A stretch of DNA of 64,000 nucleotides from Sesamum alatum (Eukaryota; Streptophyta; Magnoliopsida; Lamiales; Pedaliaceae), in NCBI GenBank assembly GCA_034509735.1, contig JACGWO010000010.1, positions 7,391,193 to 7,455,192 on the forward strand. The letters are read 5' to 3'. Below the pieces are notes generated by a model. That model had not been told where the DNA came from and did not search any database. It was given only the letters and a program-made list of their open reading frames with translations. Shown here piece after piece: positions 24,004-34,300 of the stretch (its first letter is position 1; each line of letters opens with the position of its first letter). Position numbers and translations under genes: made by a program.

Positions 24004-24891
24004 TTACCTGAACTCGATCCAACCTATTTAAAGATCCAATGGGTTTTTTTGGCCCAAGCCACTGTTCTAGGACCAATTTGGTCGGGTTGGGCCCAAACCC
24101 GATTTTTTTTCTTCGCTTTTTCCTAATGTTATTGACTAATGTTTTCCATTTTTGCTCAAGCCAAGATAATTAAAAAGTTCAACGAAATTCTAAATTAAAG
24201 CAAAAACTATAAATATGTTGGGTACATATTCAACAAAAAGTTACTAATATCAAACTTTTCAAAATGAGGCCAAATAGATGATTTATTGATATTTGGATAT
24301 CAATGATTTATCAAAATAGGAAATTGTGTTCAAATTAGCAATGATTTACTATATCATTTATTATATACGATATACATTTTTAATTTTTCTTTCTATTTTA
24401 TATTGTTATCATTAATTTATTAATAGTTATTGAGACCAAAATCACAAATAAATCTTTTCGATTGCAGTTTTTAAAGAATATATGATTTCTTATATCATTT
24501 GAAAATAATCTAATATGAAATATTAAATCCATATATTTAATATTATATAATTTTGAGTTTCAATTTTATCATTCAACCAAATATCATTCCGTACCAAGAT
24601 GTTGAAAAATATTCCTACCATAATTAATATATTTATATAACTAGTTATTCAATTATTTATTGATAAAAAAAGTACATAGTTAAAAATTTACACATTAAAT
24701 ATATTTTAAAATTTTGAATTTTATTTACTTGAATTTAGATAGATGGATTGATAATAATATGATCGAATTGGGATAAAGATAGAACCATTTTTCTTATATC
24801 AAATTCAGTGCATATGGCCCATTGGGGTCTCTTCTTAAGGCAACAATTGGTTTTCCTCTCTTGTTTAGCTAGCAAACATATCTAATCATTG
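24004..24891. other. Very AT-rich intergenic DNA
   Basis: Nothing supportable: short frames and A/T runs. Confidence 0.45.
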
Positions 24892-24900
24892 ATTTTTAAA

Positions 24901-25238
24901 GGGATAATTACACTCCTCTCTCATCATATGAGGTTTGGTGTAATTATATTTAAATCTCTTATAATTTAAAAAATTACATATTTAAGAATAGTTTGGTCAT
25001 AAAAGGATTCGTTTGACCAACAATAAGTCAATAATAAGTCAATCGATGACAAATATCACATTTAATTCATTTTTTTTTTTTTTTTTGCTAATATCAACAA
25101 TTCCGATGAATTTTGACTAACGGGGATCTATTTGTCAGACAGAAGCAAACCTCAGGGTAGTAGATGTAATTTTTTTAAATTATAGAAAATTTACATATAA
25201 TTACACTGAACCTCAAGAGAGAGTAGCGTAATTATCCC
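24901..25238. mobile_element. Mutator-type MITE, intact sister of the CACTA-split copy
   Basis: 338 bp, GGGATAATTACACTCC at the left and its inverse ending ATTATCCC at the right, between perfect 9-bp duplications ATTTTTAAA (24892-24900 and 25239-25247). The interior contains gtcagacagaagcaaacctc at 25134-25153. The same text in the copy at 38202-47833 is cut by the large CACTA insertion, so this copy serves as an empty-site reference. Confidence 0.8.
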
Positions 25239-25608
25239 ATTTTTAAAACTTAGATTGGCAATCATGATCTACAATTATCTCTGGGCACGTTTTCCACTAG
25301 GTATTGGATGTGTCTTAACTGAACATAATTTGAGAATCCTATTCTGAGAAGTCCAACCCCAAGGACTCATTTTGCGCTTTATCTGTAGTTATATCCGGTC
25401 TCTCTTCGACCTTTTTTTTTTTTTTTATTATTATTATTATTATTTTTTTTTTATTTTTTTTATTATCGCTTCGACTCTCTTTGTTCTATTTATTACTAGT
25501 CGTCGTAAACTCGCCGTTTCTGCGTGCATATAATAAATAATATTTTACGTATTAAAATATATTATAAATAAAAATGAAATATATAAACTAACACATCATA
25601 TTAAAAAA

Positions 25609-26601
25609 TGGTTAAATTATTTTACCCCCCTGTGTTATTCTTAATGTTAAAAAAAAACCCCCTATGATAATAAAAACAACAAAAATTTCCCTTGTATTTC
25701 TGAAAATAGAGCAAACCACCCCCCCGCCAATAGAGAGAGTGAAATTCACGCCCCATCCTTGCGAAGTTTTATGATTTTTAAGGAAAAAAATTTATTTTAT
25801 ATATAAATATATACATAATATATTAATACTTATATATAATATTAAATATTTATAATATTTAACTCCCCCCCCACCCCCAACCAGTCTGCTACCGCCAGCC
25901 CCTTCCCTCCCCCTCCCACTCCCACGCCATTGTCGCCCCTTCCACGCTATGGCCGCCCCCTCCCACGCCATGGCGCCCCTTCCCACGCCATCGTCGCCCC
26001 TAGCTCCTGCCTACCAAACCCCAACCCCCGTTGCCGCTAGCCCACGCCATTGCCGCCCCCTCCACGCCATGATCGCCCCCTCCCATCTCCAGTGCCAAAC
26101 CCCAACCAACGCCTTTGCCGCCGCCACGCCCTAGCCTAGTGGCTCGACCCCGTTCCTCAAGTGCTCCCTTCCCCCCCCCCCCCCCCCCCTTCGGCCGTCA
26201 TGCCGGGGTGGTGCCGGTCTCTCTCCCCCTATATTGCATATATAATTAATATATCTATATACATTATATAATTTTATATATAATTATATATTATATTATA
26301 TAAATATTATTTTGAATTAATATAATTTTATATTATATATAAAATTATATATTTACATAAATATTAATTTTAATCTAAACCATTGATTTGTTAGTGAAAT
26401 CTTGACCATGGATTCATATCAAAATCCAATGGTTTAAATAAAAATATAAATATAATTTTAAAAATAAAAATTAAGAAAAATGGCAAAAGAGCACGTGCAC
26501 CTCACGCAATCGCGTGAGGAGCCTTTGTTGCTCCATTTCAGAAACACAGGGGGGTAAATAGCTGTTTTTATATCACAGGGGGGTAAAATGCATTTAACCC
26601 C
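25609..26601. mobile_element. Non-autonomous Mutator-like element with GC-rich minisatellite core (2)
   Basis: Terminal repeats: left tggttaaattattttacccc, right the inverse of ggggttaaatgcattttacc, flanked by perfect ATTAAAAAA duplications (25600-25608 and 26602-26610). AT-rich arms surround a C-rich core (about 25861-26200) of units built on ccacgccatggccgccccctcc, with a long C-run at 26170-26190. Terminal text and layout match the element at 13292-14465, but the core sequence differs. Confidence 0.8.
25861..26200. repeat. C-rich minisatellite core
   Basis: Repeating ccacgccat.gccgcccc units (six or more variants) and a poly-C run. Pro/Ala frames across it reflect composition and not a gene. 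Confidence 0.7.
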
Positions 26602-26768
26602 ATTAAAAAAGAAGAAGAAAGAAAGACAAATTTAATTTACAATTATATAAAATTTAAAAAGTTGAATAAAGTAGTTATCATATCAGTGAGGTTATTTTTG
26701 GGCATTACAAAAAAATGGTGCGCTGGTGTCATTAACCGCATTTGTAAGTAAAAAGGATTTCTTTTATA

Positions 26769-26842
26769 CTAGTCGCGTGCACGCATCCTGCGTGCATATA
26801 ATAAATAATATTTCATGTTTTAAAATATATTATAACACACTT

Positions 26843-26873
<31 letters not shown>

Positions 26874-26999
26874 GAAGAAATAAAGAAAGAAAGAAACTAA
26901 CTTAGGGTATTATTTGGCATAACAAAAAATTGGTGTAAGTGGTGTAATTAACCGCCTTTTGTTAGTAAAAATTGTGTTTTCTTTATATATTAGTATAGA
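26769..26999 (-). mobile_element. Helitron (non-autonomous), minus strand
   Basis: 231 bp. The minus strand begins TCTATACTAATATATAAAG (5' TC end, at 26999) and ends with a hairpin (atgcacgcaggatgcgtgca) followed by CTAG at 26769-26772. It lies between A (26768) and T (27000), the expected A^T target, with no target duplication. A long A-run and GA repeats are internal. Confidence 0.8.
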
Positions 27000-27285
27000 T
27001 TAGCTGTTGTCGCACGCCGTCCCTGCGTGCATATAATAAATATTTTTTTGTACTTTATAATATATTATTATTATTATAAATAAGAGCAAAATATAAACCA
27101 TTACATCACATTAAAAAAATAAAGAAAGAAAGAAAAAACTTAATTTATCAATTAGTGAAACTTTGGAAGTTAATAAGTGATTATTTTATCGTTGAAGGGC
27201 ATTTTGACTCACAAAAAATAATGCAGCGTATAATTAACTGTCGTTGTGAGTGTGGAGGGTTAAACTGATTTCTTACTAAACCCTT
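27000..27285 (-). mobile_element. Helitron (non-autonomous), minus strand, 5' end decayed
   Basis: The minus-strand 3' end is CTAA (TTAG at 27000-27003), preceded by a hairpin region (tgcacgcagggacggcgtgcg). The body shares atataataaatatt and the aattaactg/ggttaa blocks with its neighbours. The 5' terminus is no longer clear and lies near 27285. Confidence 0.6.
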
Positions 27286-27772
27286 TCTTTTTCCAAAGTC
27301 ACACTATTATTCGGCAACCATAACAACATTGGTCCAATTATTCTCTCCAGTTTTCCCCACCACCTTGTTGCTAGACTTCATTCCTATTTTTCCTCGCCTC
27401 CTCTTCTCCATCTTCGTTGTCTAAATATTCCATCTCTCCATATATTTCTTCTTCTTCTTCTTCTTCTTTTGTCTTCTTGTTCATCTTTCTCTTGTTTGTG
27501 CTATCTGGTCTTGTGATTCTAGGTGTTTCTTTTAGTATTGTTGATGTGATTTTGCTGGGTGTTAAGCTATCTTGAGAATGTCCATTTCTTCCATGTATGC
27601 TGCTTTAGTGAGACAAGAGTTAGTCCTGAGAGCGTAGGGGATCTTCATACACTGAATTTGAAAATTCACATGGATTGACTTTCTCTCTCTACTCGTTCAC
27701 TTAGTTGAGGAGGGAACCTATCCTTGTGAGGTGTGTGAATCCTATTTCTAGGAGGCAGATGCCAGCAAGATT
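27286..27772 (+). other. Pyrimidine-rich leader-like sequence
   Basis: Contains (TTC)n at 27447-27469 and an ATG context near 27578, but no sustained frame. It may be the 5' region of the decayed mudrA gene whose 3' end is at 28590, or unrelated; undecided. Confidence 0.3.
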
Positions 27773-28088
27773 CACTAGAAAAAAAGTCACTAGGTTATAT
27801 TTTTAATGATTATGGCTAAAAATCGTAGTGAATAACTATTATTAACTACGGTTAAATAAAAATTGATGCAAAGACTAGCTTTTTCACCATGAAAAACTTA
27901 TTTGCTACGGCTAAAAGCCGTGGTAAAAACATTCGTCATGGCTTTTAGTCATGACAAATGTTTTAGCCACCCTCGCAAAAACCACGGTCAACAACCATTA
28001 CGAGGCCGTGGTCAATGACTATTTGCTATGGCAATTTAGTATTAACCATGGCAATTAACCATGGTTAAAGATTATATTTCTTGTAGTG
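27773..28088. mobile_element. CACTA-type MITE, copy B
   Basis: 316 bp, starting CACTAGAAAAAAAG and ending TTTCTTGTAGTG, flanked by ATT on both sides (27770-27772 and 28089-28091). The interior carries the family's ccatgg/ggttaa and gccgtggt repeats and aligns closely with copy C. Confidence 0.85.
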
Positions 28089-28119
28089 ATTACGGAACAA
28101 GTAGGTAGCCCGAAGTCGG

Positions 28120-28545
28120 GAAAATAATATTTTTCATCCCATAACTTAGGGCATTTTTACTTTTGGTCCCATTGGTTACGGAATTATCACTTTTCGTCCT
28201 GTAACTTTCAAAAGTAGCACTTTCGGTCCATGACACTTTTCGTTAGATAGTTATAGAAAGTGTCACGTGGCCGTTAAGTGCATGGGGACCAAAAGTTGTT
28301 ACATTTTTGAAAGTTATGGACCAAAAAGTGAGAATTCCATAACATATGGACCAAAAGTGTTATGGCCCTAACGGCCACGTACTAAGCACGTGATGTTTTC
28401 CGTTAAACAATCTAACGGAGAGGTGACATGGGACTAAAAGTGCTACTTTTTAGAAATTACGCAACGAAAAGTGAGAATTCCGCAACCAATGGGATCAAAA
28501 GTAGGAAGACCCTAAGTTACAGGACGAAAAGTGTTATTTCCCCCC
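28120..28545. mobile_element. Foldback element of the 'ttttggtcc' class, copy 1
   Basis: The two halves are inverse complements: left gggaaaataatatttttcatcc...aacttaggg, right ccctaagttacagg...tgttatttcccc. Internal units such as tttcggtccatgacactttt recur in both directions, so the element can fold on itself. Related copy at 60310-60700. No target duplication was resolved. Confidence 0.6.
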
Positions 28546-28559
28546 CCTTCCCAAAGTCC

Positions 28560-29340
28560 TATCACATTAATGTAAGAAAGAACCTGTGACTATAAAGTGT
28601 GGATGTTTCTATACCATGTAAGCATGCCTCATTACAAATTGAGCACAAGAGGGGCAACATTAAATTATACATTGATTCTGGTTTCCATAAATTCATGTAC
28701 ATGAAGACATATTCTCATAAAATCCATGTGATTCTTGTCTACATTTTGCATTCTTTGAATGTATATCCTAAGTCTATACTGCTCCACACCAATTAAGAGA
28801 ATGTCCAGTAGGCTAAAGAAACATACGAGAAGGGACGTGAAGAGGGATCTAAGGTCAACAAACCAAACTCTTTGAAATACCACAAATTTGATCACACTAG
28901 CCACAATAAGAGAACTTGTGGTTGATCACCAATACACAAAAAGAAGAGGAAAGGCAAGGTTGCAGTCCAACAATTATAAGTTTTTGATTTATGAAGCATA
29001 AATAGTTTTTTGGCCTTGTTGTAATAATTTAATATTAATTGGGTTTTTATTGTTATATTTTGTTTGATTTTACAGGTTGAGGTTGATGAAAATGTGTCGT
29101 TGGCATAGGCAATTAGAGCAGACAAGAGGCAAAAAATGAACGCACAACTGAAGGAGATTTCATTGGGTAGTTAAGTAGGTCTTTCCCTAACTCAGCATAG
29201 TCAATATAAAGCAAATGCACAAAATGGTGAGATTTCAACACCTGCATATAAAGATCCATTTTCAACCCAGATTGAAATAGAAACAACTACCGTTGTATTT
29301 TTTGAGGATGCTCAGTCTTAAACACCTCAATCTTTAATTA
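28560..29340 (+). pseudogene. MuDR-type transposase, C-terminal SWIM and zinc-knuckle remnant
   Basis: The frame at 28599 reads SIPCKHASLQIEHKRGN and YMKTYSHKIHVI, the SWIM zinc-finger end and following block of plant mudrA proteins (family form: GIPCKHA...Y..Y...Y...I). Further on, in another frame, KYHKFDHTSHNKRTCG-like text near 28877-28922 and an intron-like cag|gttgaggttgatg junction near 29075 match the zinc-knuckle tail. The catalytic domain is absent upstream. At least two frameshifts make it inactive. Confidence 0.7.
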
Positions 29341-30084
29341 CTTGCATGAATTGAATTAAATGTGAGGGTGCACAACTGGATGGTTTCAGGTTGCTTTGTT
29401 GGGATTAAGAGGGTGTTTGATTAAGTTTTTTAAAAATATTTTATAAGCTCCTACATCTTATAAATATTGGATCTTAGTTTAAAAATAAGCTCTTAAAAGC
29501 GTTTGATAATATAAGATGTTCAAGCTTATAAGATGATTTCACATCTTATAAGATGTTAGAGTGTTTGGCATAATGAGGTTTTTTTTATTGTAAAATGATA
29601 AAAAATGACATGATACAATTAGAATAAGATAAGTTACTATTTGACATATGTTATATTTAAATACTTTTAAAATACTTTCATAAATAGTATACATTAGTCT
29701 AACTCAAAATAAAAATTTAATAGATATTCCTTTTACAAAAATAAAAATTTGACATATTATTATCTCTAACTTTTCATCGAAATAATTATTAACATTCATA
29801 CTAGTTGAATATTAAAATGAATATATAGTTTATATATTTTTTTTGTTAATATAATGACTAATTTTAACATATTATAATATATAATGTCTTGAAACTATAT
29901 TTTTTAGTAAATATAACATCAATAGCAATTTGTTTCATAATTATATTAATTGAAAATTAATATTTATTACGTAATTAATGTCATAGTTATATTAAATTGA
30001 GGAAAGAGATCATGTATAAAATTACATATATATATAGAGAGAGAGGGGGGGGGGGAGGGGGGCGAGACGTACTTAATACGCATG

Positions 30085-30087
<3 letters not shown>

Positions 30088-30123
<36 letters not shown>

Positions 30124-30142
30124 AGATAGAGAGGGAGAGAGA
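30088..30142. repeat. GA microsatellite at the CACTA insertion point
   Basis: (GA)n with short interruptions, ending directly at the CACTA terminus at 30143. A poly-G tract lies at 30046-30062. Confidence 0.85.
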
Positions 30143-30944
30143 CACTATAAAAAGTACGAGATTTATAACGATCGTCTTCAAACGCCTTCTAAGGGTCTTT
30201 GAAATAATTTTAAAATGGATAACCTTTGCTGACGTCATGTAGCTGTAAATAAACGGAGTCATTTTGTAACAGCGGAATCACTATAAAAAAGAGCGGGAAT
30301 AGGCGCGGATTGTTATGATTGTTCCAAAATTGAGTTCAATTTGGAACGATTACAAGAACTGTTGTGGAACGGTTATCCATTGCTAACGTCATATTCGTGT
30401 AATGATAAATCATAACTTATTGGAAAGAAAAGATCGTTACGAGTTTTGTGCCAAACTATATGTTCCAACGTGGAGTCCAACACCCGTTCCAAATAGAGAA
30501 CATGAAAAAATCTGTATTACAATTTGGAATATATATGCGTCTCTTGGAACAGTAAGTGGACGTAAAACGCATACTGCTCCGAATCCCAGCCCCACGATCG
30601 GTATAAATTGGAATGCTAGAATGATCGTTCCAAAATATAGTACAAAATGAGACAGTTTTTTTCCTAGTGAAAATTTTGTAATACAATTACCGTTCCTAAT
30701 TATGGTACTTATCAAAACTAAATTAAAGTTGCAAGAACTGTCACAAAAGGTGTTACACTTTGGAATGGTTCATGTACATAAGAGATTATCTATTACAATA
30801 CCCGTTCCAATTCCAAATACACTACAACGGCTATATTTTAACGGATATATCCGTGTTCTTGTTGTTGTGCTTGCACCCACTCCTAATGCTGATTCAACGG
30901 CTAGATTTTAACGGCTAGCTTTGGAGTTCCAATTACTGTTCGAA

Positions 30945-31015
30945 TGCCCGTTCCAAAATTTCTTATATATATATATTCCCTTCATTTCATTTTTTCTCAC
31001 TCTCTCTCTCTCTCT
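30945..31015 (+). promoter_or_regulatory. Promoter-like block of CACTA 2 gene 1
   Basis: The motif atgcccgttccaaaattt is followed by (TA)n and a ccctt...ctctctctctct leader. The same order recurs before gene 2 (34336-34400) and in CACTA 1 before gene 1 (39290-39340). Confidence 0.5.
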
Positions 31016-31216
31016 TGCATTTTTATACATATAAACATATTATCACCAATCTTTGTTAAATTTCCATTGATCTTTGAAGTTGTTTTATTTAGGTAACAGC
31101 TTGAAACCCTTTCAGGTCGATTAAAATGCATGTAGTTAATTAATGGTTGTATATATATATATTAGTTTGTTTTGCTTATTTAATTACTTTTGTCAATTGC
31201 ATGTGTACAACTAATC

Positions 31217-32288
31217 ATGTAAGACAGTTGAGGAGATGGATGTATGATGTGGACCTGTTGGGTGTGACGTTGGAGCTTGAGGATGGTGTTACTGGCATTT
31301 CTTGAATGGGCAAGTCTCAGCGTGCATATATGAACGGGGAGAAGATTAAGTATATGTGTCAAAAGTGCAAAAATGAAAGATTCAAAACATCGAACGAGGT
31401 AAACTTCGACTTGTGTATGAAAGGGTTTATACCGGAGTACTATAATTGGACTTCGCATGGTGAAGAGAGGGTGCAGGGATACTTTAATGCATTGACCGCG
31501 GCCCCTGCTCAGCAACAACAAATGCCAGCCGTTCAGGAGGAGGGTAGTACACATTAGGGTGATGCGGCACAGATGGATTGGGAGGAGAGGATGATTCTCG
31601 ATGCCATTGGTCCGACTTTCTAGTCTTCTTATAACCATGAGGGTGTGCCTGATGATGGTATAAGGTATTGTCCTTTTGATGTCAAGCCAAGTTCATATTA
31701 CGATGAGGGCCCCTATGATTATGTGTCTGAATTGTCAACCGTTTTATTGATGTAGTGCATGTTGCCGAGCAACCCTTGTGGAATGGTTGCACCCAATGTC
31801 AGTTGGCGTCAATTGCTAGTTTGGTGAATATCAAGACTGAGGGGGGAGGGGTTTTCGAGCGAACATATGATCAACTGTGCCAGTGGGCTGATCATATACT
31901 GCCCCGTGATCACACTTTCCAACCAAATTACTATAGAACGAAGAAATTGATAAGACACTGGGATTACCTGTTGAGAAGATTCATGCGTGTAAAAGAGGTT
32001 GCATGTTGTACTGGAAGGACGACATTGATCTAGACTACTGCACATTTTGTGGAAAAGCTAGGTACAGGCCGACCAGGGAGAGAAATCCTAGACGCAAGAA
32101 GTCCCCACATACCATTCTAAGGTCCCTGCCGCTTACCACTAGAATAAACTATACCAGCACCACCATTTCAAAGACCCAATTGTTGATCAACTTGTAGCAA
32201 CTAATTTTAAGGATTGGTTCAAACATCGTGTAAGTTGATGACTTTTTTTAATAACTATGAATGGTTCAAACTTTCTCATAAACTAAAA

Positions 32289-32338
<50 letters not shown>

Positions 32339-33052
32339 CGACAGGTTTATCCCGAATTGAACTACATGGACAAAGAGCTCCTGAAGTGTCATTATTAGGG
32401 TTCGAGCGTAGAGGTGACAACATTCCCGTGTTATTTTGTGATTGATTACAATTTTCACACTAAACGTTACAATCTCGGCCGACCAACGTTGAAGTGTGGG
32501 GGTGTGTGTCAAAAGCTCATCATATATAGATAGGGACAATGACTTTTATGGGATACTCAAAAGAGATAATTCAGTTGGATTACCCACTTATTTTGACTTG
32601 CATGTCGTTCAGTTCAAATTTTGTTGGGTCAATTCGGTAAGAGGCATGAAGGTACACCCTCGTCATCACCTTGTTAATGTTAATTTTAAAAAGGTGTACC
32701 AAAAAGATGAACCATTCATACTAGCACAACAAGCAATACAAGTTACTATGCAAAATACCCTAGCATGAAGAGAGATAAAACGGATTGGATGGTTGTTTGC
32801 AAAACCAAGGCTCGAAGAGTAGTTGATCACTCTCGATGGACTAATGTCGCATATCAGCCGGAGGAAGTGATACATGTCCGTGAAGTTGCTACGGATAATC
32901 AGACGTACGACCTACATGATCCAAATGGTATACAACTAGTTGTTGATCTTTCTGTGGCACTTCAACAGGGAGCAGGAATATCAGATTCACCCCATGGGCA
33001 CACCGATATTGAAGATGCAGAGAATGACGAAGATAGCCTCGAGGACTATTAG
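31217..33052 (+). pseudogene. tnpD: CACTA transposase tnpD remnant (Transpos_assoc and DUF4216, core deleted)
   Basis: Starts at ATG 31217, but a 1-bp deletion relative to CACTA 1 makes the second codon TAA. The Transpos_assoc domain follows (RRWMYDVDLLGVTLELED; YMCQKCKNERFKT; DLCMKGFIPEYYNWTSHGE). After about 32100 the text jumps to the end of DUF4218 (HHHFKDPIVDQLVATNFKD) and then DUF4216 (FKFCWVNSVRGMKVHPR; YQKDEPFILAQQAIQV; KTDWMVVCKTKARRV), ending in an acidic tail with stop at 33050. The catalytic Transposase_21 domain is missing. Trp codons have become TAG near 31556 and 31621. In intact relatives this protein cuts the CACTA ends. Confidence 0.8.
32292..32335. repeat. TA microsatellite
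   Basis: About 22 TA units within CACTA 2, in the position of an intron of the tnpD gene. Confidence 0.9.
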
Positions 33053-34300
33053 ATTGATGAGGATGACACTTGAGTACTTAGTGTTTTGTGCTGAAACATT
33101 TAAGTTTATATTACTTTATGAGTAATTTTTTTCAACAAAATAAATTTCAATTTTGTAACAGTTTTGTTTAAATAGAAGTGTTCCAATGATCATTCCAAAT
33201 TACAAACATTTTTGGATGGTGGGAATTTTCTAATTTTGGTACGGTTATATAGTACAATTGTTTAAAAGGCCGTTACAAATAAAATTTTAATTAGTGTTAG
33301 CCCAAAAAATAGGGAAAAATTCAAAATTAGGAACGACCGTCAACTATAGGTCAGTCCAAATACCGGCTCAAGTTAATCTTTTGGCGGAAAAACTTAAAAA
33401 ATTAGGGGGTGCCCAATTTTAAAAGGTCGTTCTAGGATTGGAACTAAAGTCATTCAAAAATATTTATCTTAATCATCATTTATAAAATCAATACAATATG
33501 TGTCCGGAATAACTTATGTTCCGGGTATGATATCTTAAAATCGGTATGTCGGATTCATACCAAACTTAAACACATATAAGACTTTGTCTATTTGATCATA
33601 TTTGACGGTCTAATTTATAATCACATGGCCTGATTGGATGATGTACCGGTTTGAAAGGCTTGGCAGACGTTTCGGATATAATATCTGGACATCCGTCATC
33701 CAAATTAGTCCAGAACTTCATAAAATGTATTCTTTTGTCGGTTTGGTCAATATCTAACGGTCTGATCTAAATTTTGACGGTCTAATTAAGCGATGCAGTA
33801 GAATAATATAAGATGATGATTACACTAGTGTAATACTAACAATTATGAATATACAAATTTACTTTATTGGGAATATATATATATATATATATATATATCA
33901 ATCTTAGTTCCAAATAATTTATGTTTTCAATTGTGTTATTCCACAGGTTGTATACTTTTGTTCAACATTAATGTGTTCGGTATGGATTTTTTATTAATTT
34001 TTTTAAAAATATTTCCTATTTGGAATTCCCTTTGGAACGGCTTTATATACGATTGTCAATACGTTTTTTTTTTTAGGTTTAGAAAAAAAATATTATATAG
34101 AAGTTTTGGAACTCTATTTGGAAGAATTTTGTATACGGATTCTCAATAAGATGTCGTTTAGGTTTAGAAAAAAATATTATATAGTCTATAGTCTATTTGG
34201 AACAACTATATGAACGGATAAATATAAGCCTTAGTTTGTATGACGTTGTTTGATAGCATAACATCGTCATTTTGTGATGCAAACGACGTAGTTTATATGT
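33053..34300. other. Inter-gene region of CACTA 2
   Basis: Non-coding. Holds scattered gttccaaa, ggaacgacc and cggtctga blocks in both orientations, with a counterpart at 41980-43450 in CACTA 1. A (TA)n run lies at 33874-33898. Confidence 0.6.

Larger units (their letters stand above)
25496..26768 (-). mobile_element. Helitron (non-autonomous), minus strand, split by a Mutator-like element
   Basis: Read on the minus strand, the 3' end is a hairpin-like gcacgcag...ggcgag region followed by CTAG (25496-25499). The body matches the other Helitrons here (atataataaataatattt; ggcattacaaaaaa; ggtgtcattaacc). The 5' end at about 26768 abuts the next Helitron. A 993-bp element (25609-26601) plus its 9-bp duplication sits inside; without it the Helitron is about 270 bp. 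Confidence 0.7.

Noticed and set aside
25792..26134. Pro/Ala-rich open frames
   Set aside because: Same reason: C-rich minisatellite core of the second Mutator-like element.
29987..30262. Frames rich in Ser-Leu or Glu-Arg
   Set aside because: Translations of the GA microsatellite at the CACTA insertion point.
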